Shown piece by piece: positions 26,797-34,555 of a DNA stretch of 64,000 nt (position 1 is its first letter; each line of letters begins with the position of its first letter). The stretch is taken from the NCBI GenBank assembly GCA_040349255.1, contig JBEQUE010000231.1:62001-126000 (forward strand), read 5' to 3'. The notes under the pieces were generated by a model. The model saw only the letters and a list, made by a program, of their open reading frames with translations, had not been told where the DNA came from and made no database searches. This DNA is from DATMER01 sp040349255 (GTDB lineage: Bacteria; Acidobacteriota; Thermoanaerobaculia; Multivoradales; UBA5704). Both the position numbers and the translations under genes were made by a program.

Positions 26797-28651
26797 CGCG
26801 ATCGGCGCGGGGCGCGCGAACCCGGGCGCGGCGCTCGCTGCGCTCGCAGGGATGGACCCGGAAAAGCTCTGCGCCAACGACTACAGCCTGCTCTCCCGGG
26901 CGCTGCAGGCGCGGCCCGGCGAGCCGGATGTGAAAGTGGCCTGCCTCGGCAACTTCACGCTCGACCTGCTGCCGCGCTACATCGACGTGAGCTGCGCCCG
27001 GGAAGGCCTGCGGTCATCCTGCTACGTCGGGAAATTCGGCCAGTACGTCCAGGAAGTGCTCGACGACGCCTCGCCGCTCGTCGAATTCCAGCCGGACTTC
27101 GTCGTCCTGGCCCTCTCGCTGCGCCTGCTCCAGCCGGACCGCATGGCCGCCTTGAGCTCGCTGTCCGCCGAAGAGCGCCGGGCCTTCCGGGAAGAAGTCG
27201 TCGCGCACCTGGAATCCTGGGCGGAGAGCGCCGTGAGGCGGCTGCCGGCGACCGTGCTGATCGGCAACTTCCCGGCGCCCGCCTGGCCGCTCGCCGGCGT
27301 GGCCGACGCGAAGGACGACTACGGCGAGGCCGAGCTCTACCTGGAGCTGAACCTGGAGCTGCTGCGGCGCTTCAAGGGCAACCCGCGCGTGCGGCTGTTC
27401 GACCTGGAGCGCCTCGCCTCGCGCTACGGCAAGGACCGCATCCTCGATCCCAAGATGTACTACCTGGCCAAGATGGAGTGGAGCCCGGGCTTCCTGCCGC
27501 TGGTGGCGGGCGAGCTGGTGCGCCACGTGAAGGCCGTGCGCGGGCTCGGCAGGAAGTGCCTGGTCCTCGACCTCGACGGCACGCTCTGGGGCGGCGTCTG
27601 CGGCGAGGAAGGTCCGGACGGCGTCAAGTGCGGCCCCGGGGACCCGGAGTCGGAGGCCTTCCTGGAATTCCAGCACCGGCTCAAGGCGCTCCGCGACCGC
27701 GGCATCCTGCTCGCGATCTGCAGCAAGAACAACCGGGCGGACGTGGCGGAGGTCTTCGAGAGCCGCCCGGAGATGCCGCTGCGGCTGACCGACTTCGCGG
27801 CCGAGGAGATCGGCTGGGAGCCCAAGCACGAGGGGCTGCGCAAGATCGCGGCGGCGCTCAACCTCGGCGCCGACAGCCTGGTCTTCCTGGACGACAACCC
27901 GGCCGAGGTGAGCCTGGTGCAGCAGATGATGCCCGAGGTCAAGGCCGTGCTCCTGCCGCCGGACCCGGCCGACTTCGCGGCCCTGCTGGAGCGCATGGAC
28001 GACTTCGAGAAGCCCCGCATCCTGGAGGAGGATCGCCGCAAGACCGACCACTACCGGGAGAACCGGCAGCGCCAGGAGCTGCAGGCGGCCACGGGCGACC
28101 TTCTCCAATACCTCGCGAGCCTGCGCACCGAGCTGGAGATCCGGCTGGCGCGCCAGGAAGACCTGGAGCGGGTCCACCAGCTCTTCACGAAAACCAATCA
28201 ATTCAACCTGACCACGGAGCGCTACTCGCAGGCCGAGGTCGAGCGCTTCGCCACCTCGCCGGCCTGCGAGCTGTGGGTGGCGCGGGCGCGGGACCGCTTC
28301 GGGGACCTGGGCACGATCGGCGTGGTGCTGCTCAAGAAAGTCGGGCGGATGGCGACGATCGACAGCTTCCTGATGAGCTGCCGCGCGATGGGCCGCGGGA
28401 TCGAGACCGCGATCCTGAACCACATCAAGCACCGGCTGATGGAGGACAGGAGCGGCCTGGAGCTGCGCGGGCGCTACCTGCCGACGCCGAAGAACACTCC
28501 GGTGGAAACGTTCTACGAGCAGCAGGGCTTCCGGCTCCTCGAAAGCTCGCCGTCCGGAGAGAAGCTCTACGGGCTGAGGCGGGACGAGGTGCGGCTCGGG
28601 CGCTGCGACTGGATCCGGGTGGTGCACGATGAGCTGGTCGGAAGTCGATAG
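26750..28651 (+). CDS. FkbH-like HAD-IIIC family protein (probable glyceryl/acyl-ACP loading enzyme)
   Basis: The 633-residue protein has an N-terminal SGNH-like region (VACLGNFTLDLLPRYIDV; NFPAPAWPL), a central HAD phosphatase domain with CLVLDLDGTLWGGVCGEEG and LAICSKNNRADV, and FLDDNPAEVSLVQQMMPEV. A GNAT-like C-terminal domain follows (VHQLFTKTNQFNLTTERYS to TPVETFYEQQGF). FkbH enzymes dephosphorylate 1,3-bisphosphoglycerate and load glycerate onto an acyl carrier protein. The carrier gene follows directly and overlaps it by 23 bp, which supports that role. ATG at 26750 follows GAGAGGAGAGACGGG. The acyl group actually loaded is not known. Confidence 0.87.
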   Translation: MDRPRDSRLDIKAIADAIGAGRANPGAALAALAGMDPEKLCANDYSLLSRALQARPGEPDVKVACLGNFTLDLLPRYIDVSCAREGLRSSCYVGKFGQYVQEVLDDASPLVEFQPDFVVLALSLRLLQPDRMAALSSLSAEERRAFREEVVAHLESWAESAVRRLPATVLIGNFPAPAWPLAGVADAKDDYGEAELYLELNLELLRRFKGNPRVRLFDLERLASRYGKDRILDPKMYYLAKMEWSPGFLPLVAGELVRHVKAVRGLGRKCLVLDLDGTLWGGVCGEEGPDGVKCGPGDPESEAFLEFQHRLKALRDRGILLAICSKNNRADVAEVFESRPEMPLRLTDFAAEEIGWEPKHEGLRKIAAALNLGADSLVFLDDNPAEVSLVQQMMPEVKAVLLPPDPADFAALLERMDDFEKPRILEEDRRKTDHYRENRQRQELQAATGDLLQYLASLRTELEIRLARQEDLERVHQLFTKTNQFNLTTERYSQAEVERFATSPACELWVARARDRFGDLGTIGVVLLKKVGRMATIDSFLMSCRAMGRGIETAILNHIKHRLMEDRSGLELRGRYLPTPKNTPVETFYEQQGFRLLESSPSGEKLYGLRRDEVRLGRCDWIRVVHDELVGSR

Positions 28652-28877
28652 CCGGGTGAGAGACGTGATGGCCGCGGTGCTCGACGTCCCGGCCGGCGGG
28701 ATCGGGAACGGCTTTCGAAAGGACGACGCGCCGGCCTGGGACTCGATGAACCACCTGAGGCTGGTCTCGGCGCTCGAAGAGGCCTTCGGGATCAAATTCA
28801 CGATGAAAGAGGTGGGGGAGATGGAGAGCTTCGACGACGTCCGCCGCAAGGTCGCGGAGCACCTCCAGGCGGCATGA
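28629..28877 (+). CDS. Acyl carrier protein
   Basis: The 82-residue, acidic, helical protein has the phosphopantetheine attachment serine in WDSMNHLRLV (Ser39), followed by ALEEAFGIKFTMKEVGEMES, the usual helix II to III pattern. It sits between the FkbH-like enzyme and the acyltransferase with overlaps at both ends, so it is very likely their shared carrier. It is separate from the fatty-acid carrier by context. Confidence 0.9.
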   Translation: MSWSEVDSRVRDVMAAVLDVPAGGIGNGFRKDDAPAWDSMNHLRLVSALEEAFGIKFTMKEVGEMESFDDVRRKVAEHLQAA

Positions 28878-29404
28878 AGCCGGGGACCCTCCTCCGGCGC
28901 TTCCTGACGCCCGGCTTCGTAGTGACCCTCCGGGGTTATTTGAAGTACGGTTGCCTGATCAGCCCGAAGGCGGAGGTGGAGATCACCGCGCACCTGTCGA
29001 TCGGCCGCGACACGGTGATCGGCTCCTTCACGAAGATCAAGGCCACGGACGGGCCGCTGACCATCGGCCGGCACGTGGAGATCGCGACCGGCTGCGTGAT
29101 CACCTCGCACGCCTCGGGCGTCGCGATCGGGAACGACTGCCTGATCGGCCCGAACGTCTCGATCCTCGGCAACAACTATCGTTATGACCGCCTGGACATC
29201 CCGATCCGCCTCCAGGAGAAGGTCTCGCCGAAGGGCATCCGGATCGGCGACGACGTCTGGATCGGAGCCGGCTGCGTGCTGCTCGACGGAGCCGACGTCG
29301 GCCCGGGCTCGATCCTGACGCCGAATTCCGTGGTCTCGTCCCGGATCGCGGAGAACTCGATCGTGCAGGGTAATCCGGGCAAGGTGATCTTCACGCGGCG
29401 GTAG
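28874..29404 (+). CDS. Hexapeptide-repeat (LbH) acyltransferase
   Basis: The 176-residue protein carries left-handed beta-helix hexads such as ISPKAEVEI, LSIGRDTVIGSF and IGNDCLIGPNVSILGNN. It ends with the typical IGDDVWIGAGCVLLDGADVG and SIVQGNPGKVIF. These trimeric enzymes move acyl groups to sugars. With the carrier protein and FkbH-like enzyme just upstream, it may transfer a glyceryl or other acyl unit from the carrier to the polysaccharide. It is the last EPS gene before the toxin-antitoxin region. Confidence 0.88.
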   Translation: MKPGTLLRRFLTPGFVVTLRGYLKYGCLISPKAEVEITAHLSIGRDTVIGSFTKIKATDGPLTIGRHVEIATGCVITSHASGVAIGNDCLIGPNVSILGNNYRYDRLDIPIRLQEKVSPKGIRIGDDVWIGAGCVLLDGADVGPGSILTPNSVVSSRIAENSIVQGNPGKVIFTRR

Positions 29405-29422
29405 CCTCGAATTCATTGCAGT

Positions 29423-29450
29423 AACTTGCCATTTCGGGTAAGTTGTCGCC
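29423..29450 (+). promoter_or_regulatory. Dyad operator/promoter of the AbiE operon
   Basis: AACTTGCC (29423-29430) and GGTAAGTT (29437-29444) are inverted with one mismatch around a 6 nt spacer. The right arm contains TAAGTT, a weak -10, which ends 6 nt before the ATG at 29451; there is no Shine-Dalgarno. AbiEi antitoxins are known to bind inverted repeats in their own promoter, so this is a good candidate operator. Confidence 0.55.
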
Positions 29451-30092
29451 ATGGTTTTCGGGGAGCTGCTGGAGATCGTCGGGGAAGAGCCGGTCTTCGA
29501 GACCGGGCTCCTGCTGGCCGGCGCGGTCGATCCCCAGGATGTCCGGCGCCAGCTTTCCCGGTGGACCGGCGCCGGGCGCCTCTACCAGCTCCGCCGCGGC
29601 CTCTATGCCCTGGCTCCGCCGTTCCGGAAGGGGAAGCCCCACCCCTTCCTGGTGGCGAACCGCCTGGTCCTCGGCTCCTATGTGAGCCTGCAATCGGCCC
29701 TGGCCTACTACGGGCTGATTCCGGAGGCCGTGCCGGTGACCACCAGCGTCACCCCCGATCGACCGGGTCGGTGGGACACGCCGCTCGGAACCTATGAGTT
29801 CCGTCATCTGCAGGCCGACCTCCTGACCGGCTACCGATGGCTGGAGATGACGGACGGGCAGTTCGCGTACGTGGCGAGCCCCGGGAAGGCCCTGCTCGAC
29901 CTGATCCATCTGGAGCCGGAGGCGGACTCGTCCCGATACCTGGAAGGGCTGCGCCTTCAGCACCTGGAGATGCTCGACAGGGACGAGCTTCGGCACATGG
30001 CCGCGCTCGCGGGGAAGCCCAAGCTGAAACGGGCCGCAGAGCGGATCGTCGAGCTCGCGGAGCGGGAGTCCGAGGAGTACGAGACCCTGTGA
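29451..30092 (+). CDS. AbiEi-like antitoxin (type IV toxin-antitoxin)
   Basis: The 213-residue protein begins MVFGELLEIVGEEPVFETGL with an N-terminal winged-helix region (VRRQLSRWTGAGRLYQLRRG), then the AbiEi antitoxin domain with YVSLQSALAYYGLIPEAVP, YEFRHLQADLLTGYRW and VASPGKALLDLIHLEP. AbiEi represses its operon and counters the nucleotidyltransferase toxin without binding it directly. Its stop overlaps the toxin start by 4 bp. The start lacks a ribosome site and appears leaderless. Confidence 0.87.
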   Translation: MVFGELLEIVGEEPVFETGLLLAGAVDPQDVRRQLSRWTGAGRLYQLRRGLYALAPPFRKGKPHPFLVANRLVLGSYVSLQSALAYYGLIPEAVPVTTSVTPDRPGRWDTPLGTYEFRHLQADLLTGYRWLEMTDGQFAYVASPGKALLDLIHLEPEADSSRYLEGLRLQHLEMLDRDELRHMAALAGKPKLKRAAERIVELAERESEEYETL

Positions 30093-30895
30093 AGGAGAGA
30101 TTGAAGGAACTCGTCCGCGCCAGCCCGGATGCGACGGAAGCCCGCAACCGGATCCGCGAATATCTCCAGGCGGAGATCCTGGCCTCGCTCCAACGCTCGG
30201 GCGCGATGGTTCCGCTCGCCTTCCAGGGCGGGACGGCCTTGCGCTTCCTGTATTCGATCCGGCGGTTCTCCGAGGATCTCGACTTTGCCCTGGAGAGGCC
30301 CGAGGGCGGATACGACTTCCGGAAACTCGTGAAGGCCGCTCAAGCCGACCTGGCCCGGAAGGGGCACGCAGTCGAGGCGCGGGTCGGCGATCAGAGGACC
30401 GTCCACAACGCGTTTCTACGGTTCCCGGGCCTCCTGTCCGAGCTGGGCCTGTCGCCGCACGCCAACGAGATCTTCTCGATCAAGCTGGAGGTGGACACCC
30501 GTCCGCCTGCCGGAGCGGGCCTCCTGACGACGCTCGTCCGCAGACATCAGACCCTGCGTCTTCAACACCACGATCCGGCTTCCCTGCTGGCGGGAAAGCT
30601 CCACGCCATCCTGCAGCGCCCCTATCCGAAAGGGAGGGACATCTACGACCTGATCTGGTACCTGAGCGATCCGGGCTGGCCCTCGCCGAACCTCATCCTG
30701 CTCAACAACGCCCTGGCGCAGACCGGCTGGAACCGCGGGATTCTTGCCCCGGACGACTGGCGAAGCGCGGTGAGCGATCGTCTCAAGGACCTGGACTGGC
30801 CGAGGATCGTGGCCGACGTCCGGCCTTTTCTGGAATCTCCCGCCGATACTGCTCTTTTGAGTCGCGAAAGCCTCGACCTTCTGCTGAAGCGCTGA
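30089..30895 (+). CDS. AbiEii-like nucleotidyltransferase toxin
   Basis: The 268-residue protein starts at GTG 30089. It has the nucleotidyltransferase motif I FQGGTALRFLY with RFSEDLDFALE, then IKLEVDTRPP and the conserved LLAGKLHAILQRPYPKGRD IYDLIWYL block of the PF08843 family. The best-studied relatives modify tRNA or bind GTP to stop growth. It follows its cognate AbiEi, so the pair is a complete type IV toxin-antitoxin module that may act in phage defence. Active-site residues look intact. Confidence 0.88.
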   Translation: MKERLKELVRASPDATEARNRIREYLQAEILASLQRSGAMVPLAFQGGTALRFLYSIRRFSEDLDFALERPEGGYDFRKLVKAAQADLARKGHAVEARVGDQRTVHNAFLRFPGLLSELGLSPHANEIFSIKLEVDTRPPAGAGLLTTLVRRHQTLRLQHHDPASLLAGKLHAILQRPYPKGRDIYDLIWYLSDPGWPSPNLILLNNALAQTGWNRGILAPDDWRSAVSDRLKDLDWPRIVADVRPFLESPADTALLSRESLDLLLKR

Positions 30896-30941
30896 GCCTC
30901 GCGCACATCCAGGCACAAGGCAGGTCTCCCGTTCCGGGCCA

Positions 30942-30950
30942 TGCGATAAT
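30942..30950 (+). promoter_or_regulatory. Extended -10 element of the MNT/HEPN operon
   Basis: TGC-GATAAT is an extended -10 with five of six matches to TATAAT. It ends 6 nt before the ATG at 30957, and no Shine-Dalgarno is present, so the message is probably leaderless. Confidence 0.5.
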
Positions 30951-30956
30951 CCGCCG

Positions 30957-31457
30957 ATGGCTCTGGCTGGCTCCACGACGCAGACCCGCGAGCAGGTCTT
31001 CCCCGTGCTTCTTCGCGCCTGTGAAGAGGTCTACGGCGGGCGGCTGATCGCGGTGGTGATCTTCGGCTCGAGCGGCCGCGGAACGGCCAGGCCCGATTCC
31101 GACGTCGACCTTCTCCTCATCGCCAGCTCTCTGCCCCACGGACGCATGCACCGGGTCGAGGAGTTCGAGGAGGTCGAGAGGCGCCTTGGCGAGCTTCTAC
31201 CGCCGGAGCTTGGATCCGTTCCTCCTCTTTCACCCGTCCTTAAGACGCCTGAGGAGGTCGGCCATGGTAGCCCCCTCTTCCTGGATATGACCGAAGATGC
31301 CCGGATTCTTTTCGATCGGGAGTGTTTCTTCTCCCGGGAGCTCGACAGGCTCCGGACGCGCCTTGCGGAGCTCGGCGCTCGACGGATCTGGCTCGGCAAC
31401 GCCTGGTATTGGGACCTCAAGCCCGACTACCGTCCCGGCGAGGTCTTCGAGCTGTGA
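30957..31457 (+). CDS. MNT-type nucleotidyltransferase domain protein
   Basis: The 166-residue protein has the minimal nucleotidyltransferase motif FGSSGRGTARPDSDVDLLL (about 36-54) with the two metal-binding aspartates 49 and 51. The next gene, overlapping by 4 bp, is a HEPN protein. In characterised HEPN/MNT modules the MNT protein neutralises the HEPN RNase by AMPylation. The C-terminal part is helical with no other recognisable domain. Confidence 0.85.
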   Translation: MALAGSTTQTREQVFPVLLRACEEVYGGRLIAVVIFGSSGRGTARPDSDVDLLLIASSLPHGRMHRVEEFEEVERRLGELLPPELGSVPPLSPVLKTPEEVGHGSPLFLDMTEDARILFDRECFFSRELDRLRTRLAELGARRIWLGNAWYWDLKPDYRPGEVFEL

Positions 31458-31876
31458 CCAACCTCTCGCTGGCGCAGAGCTATCTTCTCAAGGCGAGATC
31501 ACGCCTGAAGATTCTCCAGGTTCTGCTCGACGAAGAAGCGTTCTCCGATGTAGTCCGGGAGGCCCAGGAGATCGTAGAGCTTTCTCTCAAGGGCATGCTG
31601 CGGCAGGTGGGAGTCGAACCTCCCAAGTGGCATGACGTAGGCGGCTTTCTGTTGGAGTTCGATGACCGCTTCCCGGCCGTGACACGAGACCGGCTGGAGC
31701 AACTGGCCCAGATCTCCGCCCGTCTGCGCAAGGAGCGCGAGTTCTCGTTCTATGGCGATATCGACTTCATCCCGACTGAGCAATATTCGCGCGAGGACGC
31801 TCATCGGGCGATTGCCGAGGCTCAGATGACCGTTGAGGCGGCCGCCGGGATCATCCCTGCGCTCTCAGCCGAGTAG
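31454..31876 (+). CDS. HEPN domain protein
   Basis: The 140-residue helical protein starts at GTG 31454. SLAQSYLLKARSRLKILQVL, EAQEIVELSLKGMLRQVG and VEPPKWHDVGGFL match the HEPN domain group paired with MNT nucleotidyltransferases. The classic R-x4-6-H RNase motif is not obvious; the His in KWHDVGG follows Arg at a longer distance. It may be a toxin with a variant site or a binding partner only. It closes the toxin-antitoxin region before the repeat array. Confidence 0.8.
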   Translation: MTNLSLAQSYLLKARSRLKILQVLLDEEAFSDVVREAQEIVELSLKGMLRQVGVEPPKWHDVGGFLLEFDDRFPAVTRDRLEQLAQISARLRKEREFSFYGDIDFIPTEQYSREDAHRAIAEAQMTVEAAAGIIPALSAE

Positions 31877-31923
31877 GGACTGGAGCAGATCAGCGTCTCG
31901 TGCGACGGATCGGACAGGGATCG

Positions 31924-32385
31924 TCGCGATCCCCGTTGCTTGCGTCGCGAACAGAGCTCGCTTCGCGACTTGTCCAGGATGATCCGTCGCGAAGATGGTC
32001 CATTCGGGGTCCATCTCCAGAGGGAAGCTCTCCCCCTCGATTGAAACGTCGCGATCTCGCGCTTTCCTGGCTTCGCCAGGGATATTGCGTCGCGAAGTTG
32101 TCTTGTAGCGTCGCGAAGTGGCGCTTTGTCGTCGCGAAGTCTGGATAGGTCGTCGCGATCTTGGCTTGATCCGTTGCGATCTGTTGACGCTTCGCGACGA
32201 ATAGATTTGAGTTGTCGAGATTTATGGGTATCATGTCGACGAACGAGCAGGGATCGCGACGTTCCCTGTCGGATGGATCTGTATGGTGGCGTTTGGCGTC
32301 GCGAATCAGAGTGGATTCAAGACGGAATCGGATTCGACTGGAGTAAGATAGTCGCGAAGCGTCGCGAAGTAGGGTGGGTTCGCGA
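31924..32385. repeat. Phased TCGCGA repeat array
   Basis: Fifteen TCGCGA hexamers occur in 462 bp, mostly as CGTCGCGAAG, starting at 31924, 31945, 31963, 31987, 32049, 32090, 32111, 32132, 32153, 32192, 32254, 32299, 32352, 32362 and 32380. A variant TTGCGA lies at 32174. From 32090 to 32174 the spacing is exactly 21 bp, two helical turns. Three inverted pairs share an 18 bp offset (31945/31963, 32174/32192, 32362/32380). No gene is supported in this 524 bp gap. The last pair ends just before the ribosome site of the gene at 32401. It looks like a multi-site protein-binding region. Confidence 0.85.
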
Positions 32386-32400
32386 CGGAGGAGGGATCCA

Positions 32401-32889
32401 TTGAGCGCGAAGCTTTCGGTCGAAGAGATCCTGACGCACCTGGAGAGGCAGATGGCCTTCCACAAGCAGAAGGAAGAGCACCACGCCGCGCAGGAGGTGT
32501 TCCATCGCGAGCAGAAGGCGCTCCATGCGACGGAGCACGAGGCCATTGTCCGGCATTATGAGGCGTTCAAGGCCACGTCCGGCACGGCGGTCGAGATCGC
32601 GGTGCGCACCGGCATGTCCGGGAAGGCGTCGGTCCGGGACCTGCCGCCGGGCCAGCCGGTGGTGCGGAGCCGCCTCGTGGCCCTGCTGATCGAGGAGATC
32701 CCGGCCGGCCAGCTCTTCCAGGCCTCCACCCTGACGGCCGAGATGAACCGCCGCTTCCGGGAGGCCCTGCGCAAGCCCGCCGACACCCTCCTCGTCTCCG
32801 CCGCCCTCCGGCGCCTGGCCGCCAACGGCGTCATCCGCCTCGTCGAGAAGGGCAGCGCGCACCGGGAGGCGCGCTACACCAGGGCGTGA
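32401..32889 (+). CDS. Small protein with histidine-rich helical N-terminus and winged-helix-like C-terminus
   Basis: The start is taken as TTG 32401 (162 residues) because GGAGGAGGG lies 5-6 nt upstream; a GTG at 32374 would include repeat sequence. Residues about 5-58 form a charged, His-rich helix (HLERQMAFHKQKEEHHAAQE and following). Residues about 85-160 (VVRSRLVALLIEEIPAGQLF, TLLVSAALRRLAANGVIRLV) resemble a winged helix with a C-terminal wing. I do not recognise a named family. Lying just after the TCGCGA array, it could be the protein that binds it or a gene controlled by it. Confidence 0.65.
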   Translation: MSAKLSVEEILTHLERQMAFHKQKEEHHAAQEVFHREQKALHATEHEAIVRHYEAFKATSGTAVEIAVRTGMSGKASVRDLPPGQPVVRSRLVALLIEEIPAGQLFQASTLTAEMNRRFREALRKPADTLLVSAALRRLAANGVIRLVEKGSAHREARYTRA

Positions 32890-32893
32890 CCCG

Positions 32894-34486
32894 CTATCCA
32901 GTTGCGTGGATGGGCAGCTTGGCCCGGCGGTTGATCTCCTCGTCGCTGGGGCTGAGCGCGAGGCTCTGCGGCAGCGGCACGAGGTCGCAGCCGAACCGGT
33001 CGCGCCGCAGGTGGGCGTAATCCGCGGCCTTGTCGAGGAGGACCCGGCCGGTGCCGCCGCTCATCGGGTGCTCGCCCTGCGCCACGGAGGCCCGCTGCAG
33101 CGACGCATACCCGATGACCGAGAGCAGCGCGGCGGAGGTGCGGAAGTCCCAGCGGCCGAAGGTCCAGCGCAGGATCTTTGCGGCCATGTCGCGGCCGGAG
33201 TAGAACCCGCGGTAGCAGCGCAGGAGCAGCTCTCTCCACTGGTCCGGCTCGAGCCGGGGGTGGTTCCAGGTCACGCAGGTGCCGTCGAACCGGTCGAGAT
33301 TGCGCTCGAAGATCAGGCCCTGCTCCAGGAAATCCTGGTACTGGTCGGTGCCGGGGATCGGGGTCAGGATGTAGAACGACGCCACGTCCGGCGCCAGCTC
33401 GCGCAGTTGGCGCAGATGATCGAGCACCCCGTCCTCGGTGTCCTGGGGAAAGCCGAGGATGTTCGAGAAGTGGGTCGTGATGCGGTGCTTCCGGCAGAGC
33501 TCGACGATGCGGCCGTAGGTCTCGGGATGGTTCTGGAACTTGTGCGCGTCGCGCAGCACCTCGCGCCGGAACGACTCGACCCCGACGAACATCTGGAAGC
33601 AGCCGGCGCGCGCGAGGAGCTCGACGAGATCCTCCTGGCGCGCGATCTGGGTGTCGCACTGGACGAACAGCGGCAGCCGGATGCGCTCGTCGATCATGGC
33701 TTCGAGGAGCTGGCGTACCTCGGGATACTTGTTGAAGTTGTCGGCCGTGAACATGATGATGCGCACGCCCGCGGCCTTGGCGGCCTTGAGGCTCGCGATC
33801 GTGGTGGCGACCGGCTGGCTCCGCACCTGCCGGCCGGCGATCTTGATGACCGAGCAGAAGTTGCAGGTGTAGGGGCAGCCGCGAGCCGGATAGACGCCGA
33901 GCATCCGCACGGAGTACCGCCTTAGGTCACGCGCTGACGGAGGCTTGAGCGGCGGCGGATCGAGATGCGCCTGCCATCGGGCGTCCTGGCCGTAGACCGG
34001 CCGGAGCTCGCCCGCGAGCGCATCGCGCAGGATGGCTGGCCAGACGCTCTCGGCCTCGGACAGCGAGAAGCTCACGCCGCGTCCGTGAAGCTCCGAGGTG
34101 TCGCAGGTCATCGGGTGGGGCCCGCCGATCACGGCGTTCTCGACGCCGCGGGAGCGCGCGAAGGCAGCCAGGTCGAGAGCGCGCTGGAACTGGTGGCTCT
34201 GGACCCCGGCGAGCGCGAGGAGCGTGCGGCGGTGCGGATCGCGGGCGAGGAGGTCCAGATAGTCGAGGTCGGCGTGGACGTACTCGTCCACCGTGACCAC
34301 CTCGCACCGCGCGCCGTCCACCGTTTCCGGCGTGAGGCTCGCCAGGTAGGACACCGTGGAGTTCGGCATGAAGCCGCGCCGGAAGCGCTGGACGTGGCCG
34401 TCGGCGTCGTACTTGCCCGGCTTGAGGACGACGACGCGCAGGGAGGAGGATCCCGAGACGGTGAGGCCAGCTCCGGAAGCGTTCAT
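32894..34486 (-). CDS. B12-binding radical SAM protein
   Basis: The 530-residue protein has an N-terminal cobalamin-binding-type Rossmann domain (about 15-160, with AVIGGPHPMTCDTSELH) and a radical SAM core with the cluster motif CPYTCNFC (C-x3-C-x2-C) at about 204-211. FVGVESFRREVLRDAHKFQN and TTHFSNILGFPQDTEDGVLD are typical of B12-radical SAM enzymes such as methylases and the hopanoid or lipid-modifying groups. The substrate is unknown. The gene ends 5 bp from the convergent winged-helix-like gene. Its upstream side (34487-34555) holds no gene. Confidence 0.85.
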   Translation of the reverse strand: MNASGAGLTVSGSSSLRVVVLKPGKYDADGHVQRFRRGFMPNSTVSYLASLTPETVDGARCEVVTVDEYVHADLDYLDLLARDPHRRTLLALAGVQSHQFQRALDLAAFARSRGVENAVIGGPHPMTCDTSELHGRGVSFSLSEAESVWPAILRDALAGELRPVYGQDARWQAHLDPPPLKPPSARDLRRYSVRMLGVYPARGCPYTCNFCSVIKIAGRQVRSQPVATTIASLKAAKAAGVRIIMFTADNFNKYPEVRQLLEAMIDERIRLPLFVQCDTQIARQEDLVELLARAGCFQMFVGVESFRREVLRDAHKFQNHPETYGRIVELCRKHRITTHFSNILGFPQDTEDGVLDHLRQLRELAPDVASFYILTPIPGTDQYQDFLEQGLIFERNLDRFDGTCVTWNHPRLEPDQWRELLLRCYRGFYSGRDMAAKILRWTFGRWDFRTSAALLSVIGYASLQRASVAQGEHPMSGGTGRVLLDKAADYAHLRRDRFGCDLVPLPQSLALSPSDEEINRRAKLPIHATG

Positions 34487-34555
34487 CCAGCGCCTCCTTT
34501 CTTTTTGCGACTGCTACATCTTACATCACCTCGAGGTCCGCGGTCCCCTGGCGGG

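Noticed and set aside
31924..32385. CRISPR array
   Set aside because: The conserved unit is only about 10 bp with 10-11 bp variable parts and mixed orientation; CRISPR repeats are longer, with 30 bp or more between, and no cas genes are present.
32126..32404. Plus-strand small ORF across the repeat array
   Set aside because: It is Arg/Ser-rich, follows from the 21 bp periodicity, has no ribosome site and overlaps the real start region of the next gene.
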